From Carex sylvatica (taxonomy: Eukaryota; Streptophyta; Magnoliopsida; Poales; Cyperaceae), in NCBI GenBank assembly GCA_964058845.1, contig CAXKVR010000285.1, positions 38,751 to 102,750 on the forward strand: 64,000 nucleotides of DNA. Direction: 5' to 3'. Shown here in pieces: positions 32,976-45,990 of this stretch; positions within the stretch are counted from its first letter, which is position 1, and every line of letters begins with the position of its first letter. Made by a program: the position numbers and the translations under genes. The notes beneath the pieces are model-generated. The model did no database searches. It saw only the letters and a program-made list of their open reading frames with translations, and was not told the DNA's origin.

Positions 32976-35632
32976 TTTCTGTTTGACAATAAATCATCTA
33001 GACAAACTTATTTTTTTTCAAATGAAGTTAAAAAAGTATTAATAAATTGAATAAAAAGTATATAAACATGTTAATTAAACTGAACTCTACATAAAATTTC
33101 TTGCAATTTGAATTTTCCAAGTTTGATAGGCGATAAAGTTGCATGAAATTTCATTTTTTTTAATATAATTAGAAATTTGAGAAGTATGTTTCTCACGCTG
33201 AAAAGCATGATTAATTTACTCTATGACAGATATCACATTACACAGAAGTTTTTTGCAAAATCATTTTGTGATGCAAACATATCTGCTACTGCGGTTCTTT
33301 ATTTTATTAATTTTAATGATTTATATGTGCTTTCTTTTTCTAAATTATTTTTGTTTGGAGTTTTCTTCAAATTTTTTCGTTGATTTACCGGTGTAATTCA
33401 TATCATGATGCATGGTACAAATACAATGAACGCTACTACAGAAAAACACTTCACCATCGGTTAAAATTGCATTTCGCCATTGGGTTTCGAACCGTTGCCT
33501 ATCGCTCCGTTATAAAGTGTATACACATATGTCATTGGCTCAAACCGATGACGTTCAGCTCCAACGCCATCTGTTGAAATTAGGGACAAACAAAAATAAT
33601 AGTTTTCGGTCGTTAAATAAGCCGTTTATATAATATAGAAACACCATCGGATCTACTTTGGTAATGAACCGATGGTGATTTTACATATGGTGTTCGATAT
33701 TTGACGTTGTTGATCCTTGAATGCCATTTTTTTTCGTTGTACAACAAATGACAAATGTCACATACACCATCTGTTTTACTGTGTTGGCATTTAGTAGGTC
33801 TCTTGATTATTCTAGCTATGCCATCTGCTATTAATTTTGAGCCGTTAGTAATTTATGTAAATATATATTTTCTATTGTGCTTTTTAATTTTGGCAGATCT
33901 CTTCAATAAATTGATATTCTACATGTTCAATACATAACTAATTTACTGAGCTACTTAGTTTGAAATTTCCAATGCGATTTTTTAAAATTTGACTCGGTAG
34001 CACTTCGGCCGAAGTTCTACCAAAAGCATATTAGTCAATCTTTCTCTCTCTTTCTCTTATATATATATATATATATATGAGATAAAGAGAGAGAGAGAGA
34101 GAGAGTAAGGCTACCATGCTTTGCAAATTAAAGTGGGTGTTTTAATTTGTGCTCATGTTCAAATAGTCAATCCGAACTTCTCAACATGTTCTTCACATTG
34201 AAATGTGTTTGGAGACCAAATTTTACATTTTTAAAATTTTTTTATTATTTTTTTAGAAATTTTCAAAATTAGTGTTTTTCATTAAATAAAATAATAATAA
34301 AAAATTCAGAAAAATACTGTTTTTTACAGTTGAACAAAACCATTAAACATGATTTCTATATGAAAATGTAATTTCATATATTTTAGAATTTTTTTAAATA
34401 GGTATAAATTCGCTGCTTTTGGAAGGTCTAGAATTTTTAAATCAAGTGATTTTCTACTTATTTACAAAAATAGTAAAAAAATTCTAAAGAATTTAAAATT
34501 TGATTGACAAGTACATTTTTATATGGAGATCATGTTTAATAGTTCAGATTAATAATTTGATCTTTTAAAAATAAAGGTATGAGTCCATAGCGCGGGCCTT
34601 ATAATGTGCATATTACCATAGCCTCACTCATTAAAAAATAAATCAATTGACTCTCAGTTGAGATCTGCAGTCTTTGATGGATTGTATCAGAAAGGTCGTG
34701 AAGTACCGGTCGCAGTAGTTGACAAAGTCTGCTAGCCCTTTTTTTTCCACCTTTTGGGTTTCATGGAGGCAAAGTGCGTTCACATAAATGGGCCCAGAGG
34801 TTCCGTGTATAGGCCCAATATTATGCAGAGAGGTGTTTTCCATCTAGTGCCCAAATGGCAATAAAAAATATCTATTAACTTTGAGAGTTGAATTCTGTAG
34901 CTCCAAAGTCCTTACCATTTGTTGAAGGCCCATGATGCAATGTCTCCACCTTAATTACAACTAACTGAAATATCTTGTAAATAGTTTGTAGAATATCTAG
35001 AGATTGCAAGAAATATCTTGTAAATGTAGTTTGTAGAAGATCTAAAATATTTTCCTTAGCCTTCCTAGATGTTTCCAATAGCCTTCCTAGGACAATTATA
35101 AATAGGCTAGCTAGTTGAGATGCAAGATGCATGACATCAAGCAAATCAAACAATTCTTCTTCTAGCTAAGAGTGATAGTAGATTGGGTGTAGAAAAAATT
35201 GAGTATTAAAGGTGTAGTTGTAAGAAAAATTTTGAGTGTATAATAAAATTACAATATTCAACATTACAACATACAACATGCATATTTCAAGAAATAAATA
35301 TTCAACATACAACATACAGAAAAAATATTCAATATTTAACATTCAACATGCATATACATATTCTTATATAATTCAACATACATATATACACATTTACATG
35401 TCACCAAATACATATTCAACAAATATTACAACACTTGATGTATGAATGGTCACGTGACGTGTTCTGACACATACATGTCCCAAACCATCATTGTTGGGTT
35501 TGAACAACCTTTTGTACTGGGCTTTCATCATTGTTAAAACTCTTTCGCAAGGCACAACTTATTTCGAAGTAAATAAATATCACGAAAGCACTTACCATTA
35601 ATTTATAGTACATATATCAATCCAAATGTCAC
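32976..35632. other. Intergenic: CACTA-type fragment, MITE, palindromic microsatellite, LTR-like segment
   Basis: No gene is seen. At 33433-33760 a CACTA-like left end (CTACTACAGAAAAACACTTC, then ACCATCGG repeats) is homologous to 41188-41480. At 34041-34105 (CT)n(TA)n(GA)n forms a palindrome. A foldback MITE lies at about 34085-34620. At 34919-35445 an AT-rich segment starts TGTTGAAGGCCC and ends in ATTCAACATACAACAT-type short repeats, resembling a solo LTR without a proven target duplication. Confidence 0.5.
34085..34620. mobile_element. Foldback MITE of the GTGAGGCTATG family
   Basis: The left end is GTAAGGCTACCATGC and the right end ATTACCATAGCCTCACTC. Inner arms share GATTTTCTACTTATTTAC and GAGATCATGTTTAATAG-type motifs with 8096-8490 and 19590-20050. 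Ends are approximate. Confidence 0.5.
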
Positions 35633-35728
35633 TACAGAAATTCACCGTGACAAAATAAAACAAAATGATGAAATCGGAACGAAACCCATCATTATAAAGG
35701 TACAACCAAGGTTATGCCTGTTTATGCA

Positions 35729-38700
35729 TCATTTATCAATCTTTCTCCAAATAGTACGACCACGGTTTATTTCTTGATCTGTGCCAGAAAATTTGATTAA
35801 ATGGAGGAACTGGTGGCGTCCTTCTGAGTTTAGGTTTAAATTTGATATTATAGACTCGTCTTGGAATGGATTTACAGATTCTACCTCAAGCTCGGTTGTG
35901 GCAAGAGAGTCGATGGTGTTGCTATACTTGCATTCACATCGATAGTGAATTGTAATAGCTTCTAACTCATGTGTTTGTATTATATCTTGAGGGATACTCT
36001 GATCATGATGAGTTTCAATATTTTTAGCTAAACCAGGAAGTTGGTGTTGAATTCAAACCATATAATTGTGAAAATCATGGGCATCATTTTCAATTTCATT
36101 AAGTAGAAGTTTCATGCGAAAACATATTTCTTGATCAGAAATTAAACTTGAGACAGAAACAAAAAGATTATTCTAAAATTAATAAAAAAAAAATTAAGAG
36201 GAATGTGGCACAAACCTGAAGAAGCCAACTATAGTATGTTACATTGTTGACATGCTTGTTCACATCAATATCTGCTATTCTTGGCTGTGGCATTAACAAA
36301 TAATTTTAGAAAATTATTAAGATTTCAGATCTAAAACCAGCTCTCACGGATCCTATTAGTTTATGTTGAGTGAATAAACTTAATTTCTTATTTTATTAGA
36401 TATCTTGGTTCTACAATGTTGTAAGAGAATATTTTATTAGTTATCTAAATTTACTTCATATTCATATCTAGTGTATGAAAATATCTAGGCCAAGAATATA
36501 CTAGAATGCTAATACCTTAGTCTCGACTATTCTTGAGAAATATATAGAAAAAAAAGGATATGCATATGAAGTATAAAAATATCTAGATATTTTGTACTAG
36601 GTGTCATAGGCTTAGAATATTTTTATTAATAGTATAAATAACTTAAGATATAAAATAAAAAAAAATTCAAGAAGAAAATCAAAGAAAGTTTAGAGTAATT
36701 TTCTGTCTGTCCTCCAACTACAAACTCATCCTCCACCAAACAACTAAATATGGCAGTTTGGTTCAGTATCCATAGGTAGAGAATGCTTTTGGCATCCCAT
36801 GAAGCAAGAAGACATGTTGAAAATTTAGTGCTTACACAAGATTGAACCTGTATAATGAAAAGTATAAAGAAATCATGAAGAGTGCAAGAAATTAGGGTAG
36901 AAGTACCTTAAGGCCAAGTTGAGAGTAGTCCGCTGGTTCATCAAGCTTAGGTATTTTCCACAAACTTTGATTCTTCTTCTTTGGAAATGCTAATCTGTGA
37001 AAAGTGAAAAATTTACTTTTGTTCTGCGCTTGTTCGGGGGAGTGCAAACTTATGTTGAGATATTGTTTAGTTTTTTAGTAAAACTAAACATATTCATTGT
37101 AATAGCATAGTCAATAACATATGGTGATTTCAGGGCAAAAGTATCTGTAATCATTATCTACCAGTCAACTATACATGTAACAAATTATGGTTATAGCAAG
37201 ACAAACCAACAATAAATGCCCAAAGTTTAATAATAAGCAAGCAAGTTGACAAACCTCGGAGATTTTGTGCATATGGCAAGGATCCCGTCAGACACGTCGC
37301 TACTAATTTTCTGAACCTTGCGAGTGTCTTGGTTCATGAAAACAAGCTTACTACAAACAAAAATAAAAAGTCAAATAAATAATCGCACCAATTAGGAAAA
37401 AAATAATTGATTAATGGTACATTATTAATAACATTAGCGACTATGAACATTTTCTTTCAGCAGATGCAATTAGTAGGTATAGAACACTATTACAAATTAT
37501 TTGAACATGATCTGTTTTATGAGTTAATTAGATATACTCAATTCTTAAATAAGAAAGAAGGGCGCACTTTTTATCTGTTCATCTATTAGTCTGCAAAAAG
37601 TTCATTTTTTCCATAATTAGTAAATGACATCATTTAGAATTAGTATTGATAACGATTTAGCCAGGTGATGATTCCCTGCATCAGATCAGTGAGATACCGT
37701 AGGCAATGCAGTAGGTAACTAGCTCAGTCATCCCTTGCATAATAGAGGGAAAGTTCTACAACATATATAGTATAAAGATCAAGACGAAGAAACATGAAAA
37801 TGACCTTGTTGATTGACCAATCACCTCACCGGTAGATATATTCCATATGATAAAATTAAGCATTGCTCCAATTCTTCCATCCGGCTCAGACCAATGTTCG
37901 ATTTCCACCACATCACCCCTAGCATACCAATTATCAAAGAATATATACAAATAAATAAGAAGTTATTAATAATAGTGTTACCCGTGCAATTAAGGCTTCA
38001 ATCTGCTCAAACCAATGTCTACCTATAGATATCTGTATATAACAATCTATTCATATAGAACATACATATCCTATAGCTTAAGAGATTGTGTATTCACAAT
38101 ATTAAATATACCAGGCAGGATACTTGTACATCCTGATATGCACACGGAAAACGATCCAAACAAGGCGGTGCTTCCTCATAACAGGTGGAGTCGGAACTAC
38201 ATCTTTCGACCATCCGAATCTTCGAGCACGGTTGCAGCTAGTTTCCTTTTTAATTATATAAATTTAAGAGTTATTAAAAAGATTTGAAGTGTGTGTGTGT
38301 ATACATACACAGACACACACACACACATATATATACATATTATTATCAGAGAATTAAATACTATTCCTCCATACAGAGGATATGCAGGAATGATGGAAAC
38401 TGATGCCTTATCGGTTTTTTAATCCCATATTACATGCTATGTGTTGTGCTGATTGTCTTAGTCATTTTGATATAGAGTGCAAGTATCTTTAAATAATAAA
38501 GCCACGCAAAACAAGGATAACCATATTTGCAAATCAAACACAAATCACCTGCAATAAACTAGCAATGGCCTCTATAGTGGCAGTGTTGTTGACACCAACT
38601 TCAGAGCCCCTGATAACAAAGCGCTCTTTATACACAAAGTCATCCACCTCGGAGGCTCCAAATGTCACCTTCTCACTGAGTGCTTCACGTGCAACTGTAC

Positions 38701-38878
38701 TGCTCCCTTCTTTCATAACTTTCTCATTCTCTTGGCTAGGCACAGAATTTGTGGAACGCCCCGTATCATGACCAATAGTGCATTTAACTCCCCTTTGTTC
38801 TCTGCATAAACTGTGGAGGCGGCGGTAATGTACTGATGCTGATGAGAATGGTGGAGCAGCCGCATGAATGCTGAACAT
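35729..38878 (-). CDS. FATA-like: FATA-like plastid acyl-ACP thioesterase, 7 exons, divergent
   Basis: Exons (right to left) 38549-38878, 38112-38245, 37805-37918, 37255-37350, 36907-36994, 36216-36284 and 35729-35998 join in frame with GT-AG introns to 366 residues, the normal length. The N-terminus (MFSIHAAAPPFSSASVHYRR) looks like a chloroplast transit peptide. Family landmarks: FVYKERFVIR, VVEIEHW, MNQDTRK, IPKLDEP and DVNKHVNNVTY. The predicted catalytic set is D261, N263, H265 and E299, with the 34-residue H-to-E spacing of plant FAT enzymes. These hydrolyse acyl-ACP in the plastid stroma to release fatty acids. Residues 111-140 of the first hotdog domain diverge strongly from canonical FATA, as do parts of exons 3-4. 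Substrate preference may differ. Intron 1 holds a GT/AC microsatellite. Confidence 0.88.
38289..38335. repeat. (GT)n-(AC)n palindromic microsatellite in FATA-like intron 1
   Basis: A GT run is followed by TATACATACACAGA and then an AC run, so the two arms are complementary and could form a hairpin or cruciform. Confidence 0.8.
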
Positions 38879-39419
38879 ATTTATATCTGTTTTTCCTTTC
38901 TTTTACCACTTTTTTGTTCCTTTTCCGTCTCTTTAATTAGTATGATTTTGCTTTGGTGATGGATTGAATTAGATGACTACAACCCATTTCTTGGTGTATA
39001 TATATAGTTTGCAAGCATGTGCGATTTTGTTTTTGGTACTTTAATATTACAATGTCACATCATATAATATAAAGAAAAGAGTGAGGCATTGGTAATATGC
39101 ATATTGCACAGTGGCATGCACTATGAACTGTTAAACATCTTCATATATGAAAATGTACTTGTGGATCAAATTTATATTTTTTTAGAATTTGTTTACTATT
39201 TTTTTTATAGATATATAGAAAATCACTTGATTTAACAATGATGGACCTTCCTTTCTATTTTTTTTGAAGGATGATGGACCTTCCTTTCTAACTATCTAAA
39301 AATAATACTAATATTTTATAAATATAAAATTTAGTATGCATTTACATTATCATAGGGAGCTCATACTGTTTGTGCATTGAAAATATAGATATGGATTTAT
39401 AGCACAGGTTGATCCGTAA
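38879..39419. other. FATA-like upstream region with MITE remnant
   Basis: No gene is seen. From 39081 a GTGAGGCATTGGTAATATGC end opens a MITE-like segment that runs to about 39435. Its right terminus has decayed (ATATACAAATTACC). Confidence 0.5.
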
Positions 39420-40150
39420 TATACAAATTACCTTTGAGATTATTCTCTCCACACACAAAACTATATATCTGATGCTAATTACACTTTGAGATTATTCACT
39501 CCAAACAAATATTGGCGATTATATAAACTAGTTATAAAATCTCTGTTTGCTTGTCTGAAAAAAGTTTGGTCCTTATTGCATTATCTATATAATTTTCTAA
39601 CAATATAGAACTTTTGTGTTTATTACATCGTAACTAAATCCACACACACGCAAAATCATTCATTAAAGGGAAATGGGAACGAAGGGGAATGGCCAGCAGG
39701 CCCGGGCTACCAACGTCATTCACCCGCTCCAAAAGAGGGTAATCAAAGAGGGAAAGGAAGGAACATGCTGCTGTAGTGAGATGCAAACATCCCAAATTTG
39801 TACCCTTGAAAATCGGGGTGTAGATTCGACTGCAATGAGAAGAACGGAGCAGCGCGCCTTCCTTTCTCTTCCTTCCTCTAGGGGACAGTAGTTTTACAAA
39901 ATGTCCTTATAGCCCTATTTATTCCTTACATTCCCCTCTCAACTCTCTCTCTCATGTTACTCAATACAATCCTCATTTTAAACTGGGAGAAAAGAAGCAC
40001 CAAATAAATGTCTCCAAAGTGTCTTTTCATTTCTTGTATTCCATATAATCGACATAAATCTTATTAGTCGAAACAAACAAATTGTATTAATTTATTTTGT
40101 AGAATGTTTGTAACATATTGACCCTTTTTATGAATACAACCTTAAAAAAA
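39420..40150. repeat. Segmental duplication, copy A
   Basis: This segment (GATGCTAATTACACTTTGAGA ... GGGTGTAGATTCGACTGCAA ... TTCCTTACATTCCCCTCTC) is repeated at 42400-42889 plus 48084-48450, where a Copia element splits it. Identity looks high but with many substitutions. No recognisable protein is encoded; short reading frames here are not conserved between the copies. Confidence 0.75.
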
Positions 40151-42399
40151 TAAAAATTAACCATTCTAATAATTAGCTGAGTTTTATACATAATAGAGTC
40201 CTTAATTATGACTAGTCCTTACCATTTTTGGTGGCCATAGAGGATCCGTATAAAGCTGATGTTTCATACAGTTGATATATAGTTGAAACAGTCCTTGATA
40301 GACACTTATTCTAAAATTTGAAGAAAAAAAAGATATAGTTGAAACAGTGTGTAATTAAAACAGTCCAATTAACGAGTTGTACCCCCCCTTAAAAGATAAT
40401 AATATAGACATAAACATGCTTCATGATTGTACTTGTAACATTAAAATTATGCCACCATCATTGTATTAGAAATACCCTTGTTTGTACCACCAAGCATCAA
40501 TTAAAACAAGCACATTATCATAGGGAGCGTATCTTATTTAAATGCTTATATCATGAATCTGTAGCACAGGTATGAACCAATCAATATCACGATTCTAAAG
40601 CAATATGTAATTGCTTGTGTCAGTTCCCATGTTACATGATATCAGTATAAAGCTGATGTTCAATACAGTTGATATATAGTTGAAACAGTCCTTGATAGCC
40701 ACATATTCAAAGATTTAAAAAAAAAGAAAAAGATATAGTTGAAACAGTGTGTAATTAAAACAAAAATGTTATTTTCGGCTACAGTCATGTTAACGTGTTG
40801 CATGTACTGTCTACCCTTAAAAGTCTTTTTTCTGTCTTATCTATATTATTTAAAGTACGCCCCGAAATGTTTGATTGGATGATCTATTTTTAATTTGTAG
40901 ATTGTACGATTTGAAATGAATGCTAATATGCTATCTCAGCGGTTTTTGCAGAATGGCGGTGTTGACAATTTCAAACAAATATATTCTGTGGCAATATTTA
41001 AAAAAAAAAAAGACAATTTATAAAAGAAATGATAGTGCCTGCTGCCTGTATATTAATAAAATAATACATTCCTATGAAATCTCGTTTCATTGGAAGGACG
41101 GGATAGACATCCCGTCTGCTCCTGTATTTGATATTGTTCATTTCAGGATCCAAAATTAATATATCAGATCGCTACAGTTTCAGCTACCACTACTACAAAA
41201 TCACTTCACTGTTGGTTCAAACCTCATTTCACCATTAGTTTCTGATCTGATGGTCATCGAGACACCTATGCGATCGGCTTAAACCCGATAGTGTTAAGAA
41301 CCTAACACCATTGGGTTTAGGTGATGGACATATGGGAATAACAATTGTTTAATCGTTCAATAAGTCGTTTAATTGAGTAATGCCATCAGGTCTAGGAAAT
41401 AAACTAATGGAATTGCATCTAAACGGGGTTAAAAATTAAAGCCGTTGGACATTCAATGTAATCTCTTGTGTTCTTCAACTACTGGCATAGGTTCTTAATA
41501 CCATATGTTCGATTTCTCAAACAAAGGAAAAAGTCACATAATAAATAGTAAAAATGTGCTTCGAGATCAAATTTTACATTATTTTGAAATTTTGTACTAT
41601 TTATAAAATATTTTACAAAATTGTTGTTTTAAAACTACTGGACAACTGAAAAACAACAGTTTTGTAAGATACTTAATAAATAGTAACAAATTTAACAATA
41701 AAATAAAATTTGATCTCCAAGCACATAAATATAGAAATCATGTCCTACGGTTTGGATCGACAATATTCTCTTGGACTCCAAAATCTATCGAATCGGCTTC
41801 TTTCCATATGATATATTTTCATTTTCAAATTTATTTACAATCAAGTCAAGCGGTAAAAAAAAATGAAGGTTAATTAAAATAGTGTAATAAAATCGCACAA
41901 AATTCTTTATATTTTGACTGCTTGATTTGCTTGTAAAATAATTTGAATAAATAAATAAATATATATTGAAACGAAGCACTCATTAAGGAGATCGGTTTGA
42001 ACAGTTTAGATTTGTCGTTTGAAACCGATTCAATCAATTCTAGAGGTCAGAACTATGTGTGTGTGTGTAATTATTCTAGCCTCCATATATTTGTTAGCCT
42101 TTTTTATAAATAAGGAAAAAAATATAATATCCAATATATACCAACAATTATAAAACCAGCAAAGATAGCGAATGGACAATATTATAGACATAAACAAGCT
42201 TCATGATTGTACTTGTAACATTAAAATTATATCACCATCATTGTATTAGATATACCATTGTTTGTACCACCAAGAATCAATTAAAGCAAGTACATTGTCA
42301 TAGGGAGCTTATCTTATTTAACAGCTTATATCATGAATCTGTAGCACATGTTGACCCCTAATATACATATTACCATAGCCACACTCAAAAACTATATAT
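40151..42399. other. Intergenic: repeated short segments, CACTA-like end, MITEs
   Basis: A block with TTGATATATAGTTGAAACAG occurs at about 40250-40395 and 40645-40770, and again at 48565-48680. A block with CTTCATGATTGTACTTGTAA occurs at 40420-40560 and 42200-42350. A CACTACTACAAAATCACTTC end at 41188 opens a segment homologous to 33433-33760. Foldback MITE-like sequences lie at about 41555-41760 and 41760-42060. No gene is seen. Confidence 0.5.
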
Positions 42400-42889
42400 A
42401 TGATGCTAATTACACTTTGAGATTGTTATTCATTCCAAACAAATATTGGCGATTATATAAACTAGTTATAAAATATCTGTTTGCTTATTTGGAAAAAATT
42501 TAGTCCTTATCGCATTATATGTATAATTTTCTAACAATATATAACTTTTGTGTTTATTACATCGTAATTAAATCCACACACGCTATTGTCTTTCTTAGGC
42601 TGTGCTTTTGAGAGGGGGGGAAATCCTTCATTAAAGGAAAGGAATGGGAACAAAGGAGAATAGCTATCACGCTCGGGCCAGCCACACCATTCACTCGCTC
42701 CAGAAGAGGATAATCAGAGAGGGAAAGAAAGGAACACACTACTATAGTGAGGGGAACGCTCTTCACAAACTTCCCAAATTCGTACCCTTCAAATCGAGGT
42801 GTAGATTCCACTGTAGTGAGAAGAATAGGGCAGCGCACCTTCCTTTTTCTTCCTTCCCCTTCCTGTCTGTGCTGGTCTTGTGGAGCACA
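42400..42889. repeat. Segmental duplication, copy B left part
   Basis: This corresponds to about 39450-39880 in order and orientation. It is interrupted at 42890 by the Copia element and continues at 48079. Confidence 0.75.
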
Positions 42890-43767
42890 TGTTGGATTTA
42901 TTGCCAACCTCGTTGGATTTAATGCCAACATTGAGCATATATGTAATCTAATTATGGATTGTTTACTGTCATATATGATTGTCAATTAAAGTGATCAAAT
43001 AAGGTAATAAACAATTAATATATTCATTATGATGTGGTCCATAAATGTGTAGAACAATTTAGGCAAAGATCAAATCATTGATGGACTGATTTAGAATTTG
43101 CAATTTAGAAAAGTACCTTTTCAGAGGTCGAAAATCTGCATTTATGAAGGGTTGTGCTGTCTACACAGATATCGATGCAGTTGCACAGATTTTGATGTAT
43201 CAGCACGGTTTTTGATGCAGGACTCATTATACCTTTTTCAAATTGGCAGATAACCACAAAGGCTATTATATATAAGGATTAATCCCTAAGGCACAAGGTA
43301 ACTAAGAAAAGCACAGAAACTGAACATATGTTTTTCTCTTAAGAAAGATATAGTTCTGTGTTTCTTCTCTTCTTCTTTCACCATCAAAGAATAGAGAAGA
43401 GAAATCCATTAGAAAATATGGAGAGGATTTTTCAAGGGCCACACCTTGCTGTCATGGAAGACTTATTCCTCGAACCGACAACAAAAGGCAAGAAGGACTT
43501 CTTGCCATTGAAGACTTGTCTCGTGCTCACGGAGACGGCTTGCTCTGCTATGGCTTTGGTTATTCCATGACAAACGACATGGAATCAGGTATTATGTTCC
43601 GCACTTATGATTTATGTTTTGGGTCTCTTTGGCATAGGACGATCCTTAGGTTAAGGTGGGGAACTATTTCTTCTTTCCCGGAGTGTAAGTGTTTGACCCC
43701 TAGATGAGATGTAATTGTTTGATATCTAGATAAGGCGTAATTGTTTGGCCTTTATGATTTCCCAACA
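42890..43767 (+). repeat. Copia 5' LTR (878 bp)
   Basis: Begins TGTTGGATTTATTGCC, ends GATTTCCCAACA, and is followed at once by the tRNA-Met primer site. Confidence 0.93.
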
Positions 43768-44649
43768 AGTGGTATCAGAGCCTTCCTATGCCGAAGAATT
43801 AAGTTTTTTTAGGATCTAGAGAGAATAAGAAATTATTGATGATTTTTTCGTCAATTTTTTGTTTTATTTTCTTGATTGTTTTAGATCTGAAAATTTTAGT
43901 TTGGAGAGCACAAAACTTGTCAAAGTTTGCAGCCATAATTGTCTATTTTTAAGTTATTAAGTTGGTTAAAATTTGCTAGAAGATTTCTAATTGAAATCGC
44001 AAATTTTTAATTAAAATTCGGTAATGGCAGATTTTGTACAACCCTCCGTGTGGACTCACAGAGGCTACGCAGAATTCCGCATAGCCTTTATTGGAAAATT
44101 TTAATAGGCAGTTATGGATTTTCTTTTGATTTTTGATGAAATTTATTTTTGATAAATTTTCTAAAACAAAATAGACAGATTTAGAATTAAATTTCTAAAT
44201 TTCAAATGTTACTTAATGTGCTTCCAAAATTATGAAATCTCTCTAGATCATGAGTCAATTTCAGCATAATAAATGCAGTTTTATAGCTACTCAGAAAACA
44301 GATTTGGCTGCATGGATTTTGATGCGACAACACGGTTTTTTGATGCAAATGCACAAAATACTTTTTTTTTCAAATTGGCAAATCGCACTAAAGTTCGTGA
44401 GGACCATAGAACTCTCTGGAAAATTACATAATATTTTCTGAGAGTAAAATTGCAGTTATTATGATGCAATTATATTTATTTATTTAATTGCAATTTTGTT
44501 TTATGGCTAAAGTGTAAATTATAATTTTTATAAAGGCATTAAAGTTGTATGTATCTTGAATTGAATTAATGAAGTCCTAATTGTACCCAAAGGTACCTCT
44601 TTTGACAAGATTAATTTAAATTTATTTTACAAAAGAAAGTTAAGGTGCA

Positions 44650-45990
44650 ATTAATGGATGTAATCATTATCGGCCCAAAGAAAGGTAATAGTTACAAAAA
44701 TTATTTGTGCAAGTGAGTGATAATAAAGTACAGTGATGACAAAATTTTTTACACATATATCAACATTGTCGGTCCAAAGGAAGGCATGTAGTTCGGTATA
44801 TTCTAGGCTATCAGTACTTTATTATTACGCGAAAGTATCATAACAAATTGACCCGTTACCCAAAGGTAGCCGCTTAATGGAAACCGATACTTTGTTTTTT
44901 AAGATGGTTTTCTAAGTCTCATAAAATATGATGATTTATTAAGATAAGTTACGATACTATGAATGTAACAATGTCAAGGAAAATTCTGTCTAGGCAAGTC
45001 GGAATTAGAAGGGTATCCTTAGGATCCCTGACTTACCTGGTTGTGAAATTCGTGTGTATACTAACAAAAGGGAAAATCATCTCGTATATTTTGAGCAAGT
45101 TGGGCCTTTATTTGAATATAATTTATAAATTTATATTTTTTATTTGTGTTGTTCTTTGTGATTTTTAGTTCATGTTTTTTCAGTTAGCATTGTTAAAGGC
45201 CTAAATAATATTTTTTTATGTTGAATGAAACCAACTTCAAATTTTCACATGAGAACATAGTAATAGTTCTCGGTGTCATGGATCTGAACCTTACGTTTAG
45301 AGAAACTTGTCTCACTATTATGGATACAAGTACTTCTGATCAAAAGAAGGAAAATGAAAAGTGGAACAAGTCTAATCGCATGTGTCTTATGATAATGAAG
45401 AGGTTCATGAAGATGCATTAATGAGCGCTCAAGGGGTTATAAATTTTATAATCCTACGGAACATCCAGTATTTGAAACAAAAAATGCATTTTTTTTAGGA
45501 TGTTGAGTTTGTGGGGGTGAAAAAATAATTGATTTTGAAAAGGAATATATAAATATTCCATCAGGTATTGCGAGTTTTGTGGATATAGATCCGAGTTTTA
45601 CTTAAAATACCATTATGGACGAAATCATTATTGAAACTCAAACTCAACAAGATAAAACAGCACAAAATAAAAATCTAGAGACGGGTGCAGGCCAGATTGT
45701 TTCAGACAATACTGGAAGCCCTTAAGAAAATTCAGAAGTGCTAATAAAGAAATATAAAGCTTGTCTTGTCACTAAAGATTTGAGAGAGTTTCTATTTGAT
45801 TTTATTTAATGAATGCAAGCATTAACCGGCCCAAAGAAAGATTAATGATTATTAAAATTATATGTACATAGAGTATAGTGATGATTATTATGTTTACATA
45901 TAATCAATAATGTCTGCCCAAAGGAAGGCATATTGATTGATATGTTATTTGAATTATCAATACTCAATTTTTGAAAGTCTCTTTAAAGAT
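44650..45990 (+). repeat. Duplicated leader-like module inside the Copia element
   Basis: A module with CGGCCCAAAGAAAG, then about 80 bp later TCGGTCCAAAGGAAGGCAT, occurs at about 44665-44830. It is repeated at about 45828-45985 with CGGCCCAAAGAAAG and CTGCCCAAAGGAAGGCAT. The second copy lies between the gag scrap and the RT scrap. Confidence 0.7.

Noticed and set aside
35236..35445. 69-codon frame rich in Tyr, Asn, Ile and Thr
   Set aside because: It arises from ATTCAACATACAACAT-type short repeats.
35729..38878. FATA-like gene as a pseudogene
   Set aside because: Apparent isolated fragments join through seven exons with correct splice sites, no stops, normal length and the catalytic residues in place.
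42557..42985. 142-codon minus-strand frame overlapping the Copia LTR start
   Set aside because: It crosses a transposon junction at 42890 and is not preserved in the homologous copy at 39660-39900.
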